Below are positions 54,550 to 64,000 of a DNA stretch of 64,000 nucleotides, piece after piece. The notes below the pieces were generated by a model, which was given only the letters and a program-made list of their open reading frames with translations, did no database searches and was not told the DNA's origin. The stretch comes from Diplosphaera chodatii (lineage: Eukaryota; Chlorophyta; Trebouxiophyceae; Prasiolales; Stichococcaceae): NCBI GenBank assembly GCA_032358165.1, contig JAALGY010000011.1, positions 930,001 through 994,000 of the forward strand, read 5' to 3'. The position numbers were made by a program, and so were the translations under genes. Numbering within the stretch: position 1 is the first letter of the stretch; each line of letters opens with the position of its first letter.

Positions 54550-56207
54550 TCAAAGAGGGACGCCCGGATAGGAGGCTATCATCTGCACCTCTAGGGGCGC
54601 GGCCAGCAGCTGTGGCAGCGGCGCTGCAGGGGGCCCGGCCGACGGCCCGCGCTTGCTGCTGGCGCCGCGGCTCGGCCACGCCGGCAGCGGCTCGACCGCC
54701 GGTGCCTCTGAGGCCCCGTTGCGGCCGGGCGAGTCTGAGCGCTGCGCTGGCGGCGGCAGCAGCGGGCCGTCGTCCGCGGGCGGCGGCGCCGGCTGCAGGA
54801 TGCCGCCGCCGAAGTTTCGCTTCAGCTTCAGCACCGCGTCCTGGATCCACGCCTGCGGTGTGCAGCGGGCGGTTGTGCACCAGGTGGGGGGTCCACGTCA
54901 TAACGCCACCACTGGTGCCAGGCTCTCAATGCAGGCAACTTGCTACTGCCCCGCTCCATGCCCTGCCGGGGGCCTCCAGCAGGCCATGACGGGCACATGT
55001 GCGCACCTGCACCATGTTCATGAGCAGCGGGCAGCAGATCATGACTGTGAATAGTTCGGCGGTGGGGCGCCCCTTGAAGGCCGCGTCCAGCAGTTGCGCA
55101 ACCCTCTGGAGCCACCGCTGCAGCAACACGACCTGCATGGCCACGACCACATGTACGCAGGAGCTACATGTGCACTCCAACGCAGGCGTCGCAGGATCAG
55201 CATGCCTAAGGGCTCACCATAGACGACTCACCAGAAGACCGCAGGCACCCCGCGCTGCTATTGTGGCAAACACCCACTCTGCCATCTGGAGTGCCCATCG
55301 ATGCCATGATGGCGGATCCCCTACAAAGTGACACTGGAGTCCAATGACCATAGCGATGACAAGATGGGCTGCTACATCTGCGGGAATGCGGCAAGACCTG
55401 TGCTGATAGCAGTTGTGCCAAGTGGGCCCCACCGTAGTCGCCGCACATGGCGACGCTGTAGATGATGCCGACGTGCTCGCCGGTCGCCGCCTCAGGGTCT
55501 GGCGCCCGCTGCTGGAGCCACCGCTTCGCCCACCGCAGCAGGAAGCGATGCAGCATGATCGCCAGCGACACGCCCAGCGTCGTGTCGAAGGTGTACCTGC
55601 ATGGCGTCCATGTCATGGTTGCATGAGGTACCTGGCCTGGGGGCAGACATGGCGCCCTGAGGTGCGCGCCGGGAGTGCTGAGTACCGTGCGACGCGAGTC
55701 CGTGCATTCTGGGCAGGGGTACTCACGCGACAAAGTACCAGGCGCACTCGCTGGTGGCGTGCCCCACGCTGTTGCTGGCCACCAGAGCAATGATCAAGCC
55801 TGCGGGTGCAGAGCTGTCACGGTGCAGTCGTCGCTCATATGTCGCCAAAGCTGGACAAGATTCCATTCAAAGGGCAAAACATCGGTTCACGGCATGAACT
55901 GTAAGTGACTCACCGCATATGTGACCCGCACCAGACGAAAACACCTGCTTGCTGACATCCATGATCCATATCTTATAGGGGCGCTGAGGCCGTTCCCGAT
56001 GCCTACACACGTCCACATCGGTCGCATTCAGCCGGCGTTTCGCATGCATTTTGCACGAACTTTCAGTATTGCAAACATCAGCAGGTGCCACCTTTTGTAC
56101 ACCAATGTGGAGAAGGCCAAGACCGCCAGCAGCAGCTGCGCAAGCAGCGCGGGTGCGCCGTTCAGCAGCTTGCACTGCAGCTGTGCGGGCTGTATCTTGT
56201 CGGCCAT
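54550..56207 (-). CDS. STIMATE/TMEM110-like multi-pass membrane protein
   Basis: Predicted membrane protein related to STIMATE, an animal ER-plasma-membrane contact protein that promotes store-operated calcium entry; plant and algal homologues are unstudied. The ATG at 56207 starts MADKIQPAQLQCKLLNGAPA and a helix ALLAQLLLAVLAFSTLVYKR. Exon 2 holds RPYKIWIMDVSKQVFSSGAG, a hallmark of the family (WxxDxSKQ). Then GLIIALVASNSVGHATSEC leading to AWYFV, YTFDTTLGVSLAIMLHRFLL, SWHRWALQMAEWVFATIAA, and FKGRPTAELFTVMICCPLLM. The C-terminal tail is Pro/Ser-rich and cytosol-like, beginning LKLKRNFGGGILQPAPPP, with a TGA at 54550-54552. At least five membrane helices are visible. The animal calcium role should not be carried over without tests. 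Confidence 0.78.
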
Positions 56208-56935
56208 TGTTCACATCGCCAGAAAGCCGTGCTGATGCTCCTTGTGCTATATGCGGTGGGTGACAGCCGGCGACAGGCCAGTGCACCCAGCGCCTTGCAC
56301 AGGGTTGACCATGAGGCCCACCCTCGATTGCTACCGCACACCGCTGCACGGTGAAGTTCAGGAACAAGGCGTCTTAAGGTGCTTGAGATGTTCCTGAACA
56401 ATGTGGTACCTTGCACCACCGAGGGTATCTGTTGTCGCACAACGATCCACCAGGTCCGAAATCAGATCCAGCAGCCCAAGTTGACACACCACTTCTGCTA
56501 CGTTCTGTAGGTTCAGATGTCACCTTGATGCCACCTTAGATGCTCAGATCAAAGTTTTGCAAGGAGTTATATGATTCATGTCATGCACATGCAAAGTTGT
56601 TTGCTGTGCCCGCCGCTGGCCCGCCGCTGAACAGGGAGTTATATGGTGCGACACTGCCATACATGTTGCACACCGTGCAAACCTGGTGCAAAACTCATAG
56701 AGCAACTTTCCAAACGTCCAATCTGGAGGCGTGACCCTTGCTGCGCGGCAAACAACTTCACTTTGCACCAAGGCTACTAGTTTGAGTCACCACACTGCCT
56801 GTGTCTCCTGCCGTTCTGCCTGGACGGCGGATGTGACAACGGAAACACGCCTTGCCTTGATTTGCAGCCTGTCTCGTTTCGGCTTGCTGCTCGTGGACAA
56901 AAGGGTGTAGCTCATCACCATCCGAAGGTGCTGGG
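56208..56935. promoter_or_regulatory. Divergent region, STIMATE-like and Rpn10 genes
   Basis: About 730 bases between opposite starts. The 11-base word GGAGTTATATG occurs twice, at 56563-56573 and 56635-56645. No coding sequence recognised. Confidence 0.4.
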
Positions 56936-59900
56936 ATGAGCCTCGAGGCCACTGTTGTCGTGGTGGACAACAGCGAGCACACGCGCTCAGGGGACTATGC
57001 CCCCACAAGGTACTGAGCCTGATGCGTTTCGATGAGTTCAGCTCTACAGCAGCATGTGCAGGCGTTATATGGCGCATCGGTTGCGGCGCTACTGTGGTGC
57101 TTCATCTCTCGCAGCGACACCACAGTGGTGACGCTTGTGCTGCGTTGTTTGACCTCCAAACCCGACGTCCGCAGGTTTCAGGCGCAGCAGGATGCCGTGA
57201 ACCTGCTCGCAGGCGCCAAGACGCAGGCGAACCCAGAGAGCACGGTGGGCAGCCATGCTCTGCTTGCGCAGGGTGCCACATGCGCCTCTGTAGCGACTCT
57301 GAGCCCGTTATACAACCAGATGCACTGTGCACTACTGCTGGCACTATAGGTGGGGGTGCTGACCATGGCCGGCAAGACGCCGCGGGTGCTGGTGACTCCA
57401 ACTCCCGATCTGGGCAAGGTACTGCTGTTCGTGTTCTGTTAAAATGCCATGGCCGCTGCGGGGCTGGCCACTACATGGTTTTGGGTGTACGGACGCCACA
57501 GCATCGGAAGGAGGTTGCGACGCTGTCCTGCAAATGAGGCGCTGAGGCTGACCGTGTTCCGTTTACATGCACGAAGATGGTCGTGGGCTGTTGCGTTGCA
57601 AGGTGCTGAACTCCATGGCGAGCCTCGAGATCGAGGGCGAGGCCAACTTTGCAGCGGCGGTGCAGATTGCGCAGCTTGCGCTAAAGCACAGGCAGAACAA
57701 AAACCAGCGCCAGCGCATCGTCATCTTCGTTGGCAGCCCTCTGGCAGAGTCACAGGTGCGACACTGGAAGGTCACGCAGTACAGCACATGAACCAGTGCC
57801 CATGTGCACATGTCTGGCAGGTTGTTGCTGATTGCCACATACATGTGTCTCTTTGCACGTTTCTCCAATGAATCTTCTCTGGCCCTGCAGAAGGACCTTG
57901 TGAGGATAGCAAAGAAGCTGAAGAAGAATAATGTGGCTGTCGATGTAGTCTCGTAAGTCTTTTGCCTGCACGACCATACAGCTTGCACCTGATGTCAAAC
58001 ATACAGATTGCTGAGGGCCAGACTCCTGCCATAGTTTAGCCCTACGAGTAGCATGTACCTCAATTCGCAGCTTTGGCAACGAGGGCACAGACAACGAGGA
58101 GAAGTTGACGGCGTTCATCGAGGCCGTCAACAGCAGCGACAACAACAGCCACCTGGTGACGGTGCCGGCGGGGACCATCCTGTCGGACCAGCTGTTCGGG
58201 TCGCCCATCTACCAGCACGACGGCGGCGCCGGCTACGCTGCGGGCCCTGGCGGTGCTGCTGAGGTACTAAAATACTTCCACAACTCCCATTTGCGTTTTT
58301 GACACACACAATTTGCAAACCTATGTCAAGGGCCATGCTGCGCTGCCATGTGCTACTTGTTGCCACATCAGAGCACAGCTCGTCTGCAACGCTGAAGTCA
58401 CATACATGCGCTCCCATTTTCAGGGCGAAGGGGGTGGCAGCTTTGAGTTCGGAGTGGACGCCAACTTGGATCCGGAGCTGGCGCTGGCGCTGCGGGTGTC
58501 CCTGGAGGAGGAGCGCGCACGCCAGCAAACAGGCGGTGAGTCTTGGGCGTGCTCATGGTGTTGTCGAGCTGAGGAGCGAGCTGCTCAGTAGCACACAACA
58601 CCGGGTTTGCTGTCACATCACGAAGCTAAGTACTATCTGATCTCAGCTGCGGCCTGTGGCATTAGGTGGCCATGTGAAGGCGACCGGCCTCTTAGTTTGA
58701 TCGCATGGGTGCACTATAGGATCCCGAAGTCATCAGCAGATCCCATGATGTGCATGTCTGTGAGCAAGCCTAGACGGTGTGCTGCCCTTTGCTACAGGTG
58801 AGGGCCAGCCTGCAGAGGGTGCTGCAGCGGGGGAGGGCGTGGCCACAATGGAGGGAGCCGCTGGACCCACGGCAGGGTCTGGTGCTGAGCCAATGGACGA
58901 GGACGCGCTGCTGCAGCAGGTACTCACTTCTCTGCGCGCCGCACATCATTTTTGTGGTGCCACCGGCACAGATGCTCCGTGCTTGCTGCTTTGCAGCAAT
59001 ATAGCAACTGTGGCATTAGGTTTTTTCGGCACTGGGCATCTGTCTGCACCGCTGCCCGGTGCAAGGGGGCAATGGTGCCACTCTTGCTATATGCCCTCGG
59101 CCTGGCAACATCGGTCCAATAGAGTTGGGTGCCCCTCAAGGCTGCTAGTCCGCACCGTCTCGTGCCATAGCATGCGTGTGCTGTTCCACAGGCGCTGGCG
59201 ATGTCAATGGATGTGGATGCGCCGGCGCCGGACGCCGCCACCAGCAGCGCGCCCCCCGTGGCAGCCACCCCCGCGGCCTCCTCCGCCCCCGCGCCCACGC
59301 CGTCGGCGCCCGAGCGCGCCCCGCCGCCGCCCGCGGCAGCCACTCCAGAGCAGCAGCCGCTGTTGGGCGGTGCGCTGAGATGATGGCAGTTGTGGCAGTT
59401 GTCCTGGCAAGGTCCTGGTCCAACACCGTCGAGTTTCGTGTGTTTACAGAGCCAGAACTGTTTGCAACGGGCAGCTTTCAGCAGGACACTTTCGTCCAGA
59501 GGGCTTGTCCAGTTTCATGTCGTACTGTGGTTGCAGGCGATACCGACATGGGCGAGGACATTGAAGACCCGGAGCTGGCGGCTGCGCTGGCGATGTCCAT
59601 GTCCGACTTTGCTGGGGACTCGGCGGCGCCGCCTGCCTCCGAGGCGCCGGCGGCATCAACGCCAGCACCTGCTACATCCACGCCTCAGGTGCGCAGATAT
59701 GCGGCAAAGTCAGGCACTGGCTGACATGTCGCAGCTAACATCTGCATGGAAATGTGGCATGCAGTCCGGGGATCGTCTCATATAATGGTCGTGAGATCTG
59801 ACTATCTCTGCCATGGACCACACCTGATGTAACCTACAATGAACACATTGCAGAGCACGCCGGCTGCCGATGGAGCCAGCGGCGCGTCGTCCGACGTGGC

Positions 59901-60200
59901 GGGCCTCCTGGGCGACCCGGCCTACCTGCAGTCGGTGCTGGCCGGCCTGCCGGGGGTGGACCCCAACGACCCCGCGCTGCAGGCCACGCTGCGCAACCTG
60001 CAGGTGCGCCGCTGCAGTGAACGTGCTGCCAAGTGGCAAGCAGGCAGACAGGAGGCACTGTGTGGACGAGCAGCCAGTGTTGCGCATGGACCTCTGGACA
60101 GCTTACTTGTGCTGGTCGGGCGTAGGGTGGCGGCGACGGCAGCAAGGACGACAGCACGGAGGGAACGGAGGGGAAGAAGGAGGGTGACGGGAAGGAGTGA
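56936..60200 (+). CDS. RPN10: 26S proteasome non-ATPase subunit 4, Rpn10 (ubiquitin receptor)
   Basis: Ubiquitin-binding subunit at the base-lid hinge of the 26S proteasome. Twelve exons keep phase: 56936-57009, 57175-57244, 57350-57418, 57603-57755, 57891-57952, 58071-58263, 58424-58535, 58798-58919, 59192-59369, 59537-59688, 59854-60003 and 60126-60200, for 469 residues. The N-terminal VWA domain reads [90 protein letters not shown] and [20 protein letters not shown]. Ubiquitin-interacting motifs follow: [32 protein letters not shown] (spanning an intron) and [16 protein letters not shown]. An Ala/Pro-rich linker makes the protein longer than the usual 350-400 residues. The end is a Lys/Glu-rich tail. 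Rpn10 identity is certain by domain order. Confidence 0.96.
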
Positions 60201-60335
60201 AGTGCTGCAGCATGTTACAGAGTGCCGGAAGTCACTGCCATCTACAAGCTTCCATGAAGCAGCTGAGGGTATCCCATTCAACTGAATTTCACCGATCTGC
60301 CATCCATCCATCCTGCATCACCGTCTGTCATACGC

Positions 60336-61619
60336 TCAGCTGGCCTTGGCTGCTGCGTCTGCCTTGGCCTCCTCAATCGCCTGCAGATCCAGTGCAGACA
60401 CTCCTCAACCCTCATAAATCAGGTATCCGCACATGCATTGCATACCAGGTATCCGCACATGCATTGCATACGCTTGCAGGCCTTCCAGTCTAGCCACATG
60501 AATACCTGTGACCATGCTGCAGCGTCCGCGTCTGAAAGCTCCAATGTTCCGCCAGACTCGTGCCACCGCACATCTGCAAAGCAAACAAGGGCACACCTGT
60601 CCAGCAGCTCGATGAAAGCGCGCAGCGCGGGCACTGAAACAGTTGATGCGGCAAGCTCAGGGATGCCCACCTTGACCCTTCTCCTTGAGGATGGTCTCCA
60701 CTGATGCGTTGTCGCCAAACCAGCCGAGGCGATCTGCGATCAGGTGGCGGCTGCCGCACTCGGGGCACTTTATGATGACGACCCCGGACGTGTATGCCTG
60801 CTTGCTGAAGCTGCGCATTGCACGGTTGTCTGCAAGGCACACCAAGCGTTGGGTGAGGCAAGGAGCACGGGTTCTCGAAGATATCCAAAGGCAACAATCT
60901 CGCGAGAAATGCTGCACAACGGTGCTCTGTGACACGTAGATGAGTCAAAGTCTCACTGCATTTGTTGCAGGTGAAGATGAGCGCCAGTCGCCCTTCCTGC
61001 TCCCTGTGCATCATTCCTTGTCACAGTACAGCGTATGCGCAGCAATAACACCCCACTGATACTCGTGATCAGACTGGATCGCATCACTAACCCGGCATTT
61101 GCGTCAGTTGCTGGCCCAGAACTCGCACTTGCAGTGTCCCCTGCACGCCAGGTTCGCTGTCAATCCATGAGCAACATTCTTGTAGTGGCCGCTACAGTGT
61201 GAGCGCAGTCTTACACAACAGCAGATGCTTCTCACCTGATGCTACCGGTGGTTGCGACTGCAGGGCTGCCAACCCCTCGTTGGTGTTGCCGCTGAAAGCC
61301 GCGGCTTGCGCCTGCGGGCGGCTGTACTGCGCCAGAAAGCCTGCTGGCCTCTGTGCCAGTGCTGCCCTGCAAACAAGTAACATGGTTCTAGTCCTTCCGT
61401 GTGAATCCCATCTATAGGCGTGCAGCTGCGACATGCCACAGCTGCATGCATGAGCGGAAGCCATTCACCTGTCTCGAAACTCCCGCAAGGCCTGTGCAGC
61501 GAGTGACATCGCAGCGCGTCGCTGCATGCTCGATTGCCAAAGGCCTGCTCCAAACGCGGTGCCCTAGCGTATGGAGGCGAGCTACGCAGAAAGGAAATGC
61601 CAAAGTGCAGGTCCAGCAT
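60336..61619 (-). CDS. Zim17/HEP-type DNL zinc-finger protein, organellar
   Basis: A small chaperone for organellar Hsp70, which keeps it soluble. The ATG at 61619 starts MLDLHFGISFLRSSPPYA, and a further exon has LAQRPAGFLAQYSRPQAQ; both look like targeting sequence, but the compartment (mitochondrion or plastid) is not decided. The DNL domain is split over exons: EGRLALIFTCNKC, then FSKQAYTSGVVIIKCPECGS, RHLIADRLGWFGDNASVETI and LKEKGQGG. The two CxxC pairs (CNKC, CPEC) form the zinc site, and the HLIADxLGWF motif is diagnostic. A C-terminal exon reads ESGGTLELSDADAAAW, and the last ends DLQAIEEAKADAAAKAS with a TGA at 60336-60338. The 3' end converges on Rpn10 with only 135 bases between stops. 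Confidence 0.85.
60421..60471. repeat. 26-bp perfect tandem duplication in an intron of the Zim17 gene
   Basis: The word AGGTATCCGCACATGCATTG plus CATACC is present at 60421-60446 and starts again at 60447, differing only at its last base. It lies between the last two coding exons on the minus strand. Confidence 0.9.
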
Positions 61620-61981
61620 GAGGTTATATAATGTGCGCAATCCAACAAAGCACTCATAAAATTGCTGCCTCCCGCGGTTGGTCCGCAGATTTACAATCAA
61701 CGGCTGTATTGTGCTCAGATGAGTGGAATCAATTGTGATGGGTGTTCAATTTTGTTGTGTTCGTACTGGGCATCAGTGTCATGATCGCCAGGAGCGCGAC
61801 GGACAACTAGCTGTTTGACCCCTCACAGTGTATGGTCACGTTCAGGCACGGACCGAGACCCAACTGCACAAGCTGCAGCTGAACCTTGCAATCATGTTGT
61901 TCGTTGCGCCGCGGCTTCGCTGCGCGGTTGGGCACCATTTCCTAGACACTGCACGCTGACGCCATCCTGCAGTGCCGGCCC
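61620..61981. other. Intergenic region between Nup54 and Zim17 genes
   Basis: About 360 bases between the Nup54 stop and the Zim17 start, both on the minus strand. Holds the Nup54 3' region and the Zim17 promoter. Nothing else recognised. Confidence 0.4.
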
Positions 61982-64000
61982 TCACGCAGTGATGACTGCC
62001 ATGGGGACCGCATCGCCCTCGTTGTCCAGCATGATCGCCAGATCGCGATTGTCCTGCTGCAGCACGCCCTGCAGCAAGGGGCGCAGCCTGAGCGTCAAAC
62101 TTACCGCTCTACAAATCTATTGCATAGTGTGGGCAGCGCCATAGGCTGGTGGACGGCAGGCAGAGACCCCCATCCCAATCTCTATTCAACACATGACCGA
62201 CAACATCTGACGCGCACCTCCAGCGCGGCAAGCGACGACTGCTGCTGCTTCAGCAGCGACAGCAGGCTGCGAAGTGAAGCTTCATCCAGCGCGGCCGCCT
62301 CGCCATTGCCTTCTCCGTCGCGGCCTTTTTGGCTGCTGTCGAGCCGCGCCTGCGCCCGCTCCGCAAGACCGGCTACACGCCGGGGCAGCGCAGCTGCAGG
62401 GTGGACTTGTTCCAGGTTCACGACCCGATGTATGCCCATTTGCGGGCTGCTGTATAGATGCATGCAGTAAAGTAATCAACATGCGTCGTGACACTGGATA
62501 ATCCACACCCTGCCATGTGACACTGCACCACATCGATGCTGTCTCACACTACAACCTGGCTGCACCCTAGGCCTGTCAGCATACGACTGCTTATTGCAGA
62601 GGACCCAAAGCAGCCGGCGCAACTCATGTGTAGCCATGGAGTCAAGAGATTGGCTGTCCATTCTCAATCATGGCTTGTTTATGGTATGGCACCTGCGCTG
62701 GTCGTGCTGAGGCCCCTCTCCAGCGCGGCCAGCCGGTCCTCAGCCTCCGCGGTCGCCTCCCGGGCGCCCGGCGGGCGGTGGCCCATGGCCGAGGCGAAGC
62801 GCCCCTCCAGGGCGTCCACCTGCCGCGCCAGCCGCAGCAGCTGCTGCCCCAGCTGCACCTGCGGGCCACAACACATCGAAGGCTGGCACCAGCTTGCCAG
62901 CAGCGGCATGGGATATCCCACGGCGGATGCAGATGCAGACCCTGGACCGCTGGCGCTCTTTCTCTGCGTGTAGATGCATAGAGATGAGCTTGCAGGGGTG
63001 CAGACCAGCAGGCCAGGCAGGGATACCATCGACACGGACCTCGCGCCGCTTCACGGCCTCCAGGCGGCCGGACAGCAGCGCCTCGCGCCGGCGGCCCAGC
63101 TCCCGCACCGCCGCCGCCGCCGCGCTCAGCCGCGCCCTGTGCTCCTCCAGCGCCGCCGCCTGTTTTGAGGCAGCGCAAGGTGCAGCTGAGCGGTGGTGAC
63201 GTCATTCATGCCTGGCCAGGTTGGCAGGTGGCAAGGCTGTCCCTGCGACGATCCTCACAGCCTGGGCCTTCTCAACACTCTCCTGTGGTCTATGCCGCCA
63301 GAAGCTGCACCCGCTCGGTACGATCAGCATGCCAGCAGCGGGGTGCACCTGGGCAGCCTCGCGGGAGCGCAGGTCTGTCAGCCCGGCGGCCAGCACTGGC
63401 CACAGGCGGTCGGGGTTGTCTGGCCCTCCCGCCCGCTGCACCGCCTCCCGCCACGCCAGGTCATCCACCCCTAAACCGCAAGATGTGTGATCAGGCTGCA
63501 AAGTGTCGTACCTGCAACCACCGCGGGCCTGCTGCCCCGATCACCACACCTCGAATGCGCCCCCCCTGGGGACTGGTGTGGTGGTCAGGCTCTTGACTGG
63601 ATGCCTGCAGAGATGTGGCCTGTGTCATCATGGGGACGCAGGAAGCTGCATGCTACCGACCTGGCAGCTTCACGCGGGAGGCCGGGTTGTCGACCACATT
63701 GAGCAGCAGCGCCGCAAAGCGGTAGCGCGGGTGTCCTGGTCCACCGGCAAATGCATCTTTGAGCGCCTCGATCTCACGCGCCGCCGCCATGTCCGGCTGC
63801 AACGGCGCACCAAATGCTGCCAGTGCGCCCGGCTGCTGCTGCTGTTGCTGTGGTGCCTGCGGCGTCATCGACCGTAAGCAGTGAACACTCAGGGTTGTAC
63901 AGGGTCCAGTGTGCCCAAACAGAGCAATGCCTATGTCGGGTGCGTCGAACTTACTTCTGCGGCGCAACCCACCTGCTGTGTGCCAAAGCTGCCGATCAGG
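61982..64000 (-). CDS. NUP54: Nucleoporin Nup54, 5' end outside the window
   Basis: Central-channel FG nucleoporin of the Nup62 subcomplex. The window holds its C-terminal part; the gene continues past the right edge, where GSFGTQQ suggests the end of the FG-repeat domain. Exons on the minus strand read: APQQQQQQPGALAAFGAPLQ, EIEALKDAFAGGPGHPRYRF, AALLLNVVDNPASRVKLPG, then GVDDLAWREAVQRAGGPDNP, DRLWPVLAAGLTDLRSREAA. The conserved YRFxxxLLNVVDNPA and WREAxxRAGG patterns are typical of Nup54. Coiled-coil exons follow: EHRARLSAAAAAVRELGRRR, LGQQLLRLARQVDALEGRF and LEQVHPAAALPRRVAGLAER. The last exon ends LLQGVLQQDNRDLAIMLDN and VPMAVITA, with a TGA at 61982-61984. Function is known for the family: gating of the nuclear pore. 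Confidence 0.9.

Overview
The window is nuclear DNA from a photosynthetic eukaryote, most likely a green alga (core chlorophyte, possibly Trebouxiophyceae). It carries plant-lineage genes: photosystem II PsbP, a plastid FtsH pseudo-protease, a thylakoid-lumen DUF2358 protein, a plant-type DYRK kinase, a SKIP31-type F-box protein and an EBS/SHL-type BAH-PHD protein. Genes are cut into many short exons by GT-AG introns of roughly 75 to 300 bases, the DNA looks GC-rich, and low-complexity Ala, Gln, Ser and Gly tracts are common. Species identity is inference.

Twenty protein genes are supported; two run off the window. Left to right: polyQ protein (+, partial), SLC18B1-like MFS transporter (-), LRR protein (+), F-box protein (-), ABCB half transporter (+), DUF2358 lumen protein (-), FtsHi (+), small ER thioredoxin/PDI (-), PsbP (-), BAH-PHD reader (-), DYRKP kinase (+), uncharacterised Ala-rich protein (+), TenA (-), Mei2-like RNA-binding protein (-), methionine gamma-lyase-like enzyme (-), SKIP31-like F-box (+), STIMATE-like membrane protein (-), proteasome subunit Rpn10 (+), Zim17/DNL zinc-finger protein (-), Nup54 nucleoporin (-, partial).

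Neighbours mostly alternate strands, giving divergent promoters of about 250 to 730 bases and tight convergent 3' ends (as little as 135 bases). There is no operon logic; genes act in separate compartments. Plastid: PsbP, DUF2358 protein, FtsHi. Proteostasis: two F-box proteins, Rpn10, Zim17, PDI. Nucleus: BAH-PHD protein, Mei2-like protein, Nup54. Metabolism and transport: MFS, ABCB, TenA and methionine gamma-lyase.

Exon joins were checked for reading phase across the whole of Rpn10, psbP, the LRR gene and the SKIP31-like gene. Other spans are start-to-stop estimates with less certain internal splicing. I found no RNA gene, transposon, CRISPR array or viral gene that I could support.
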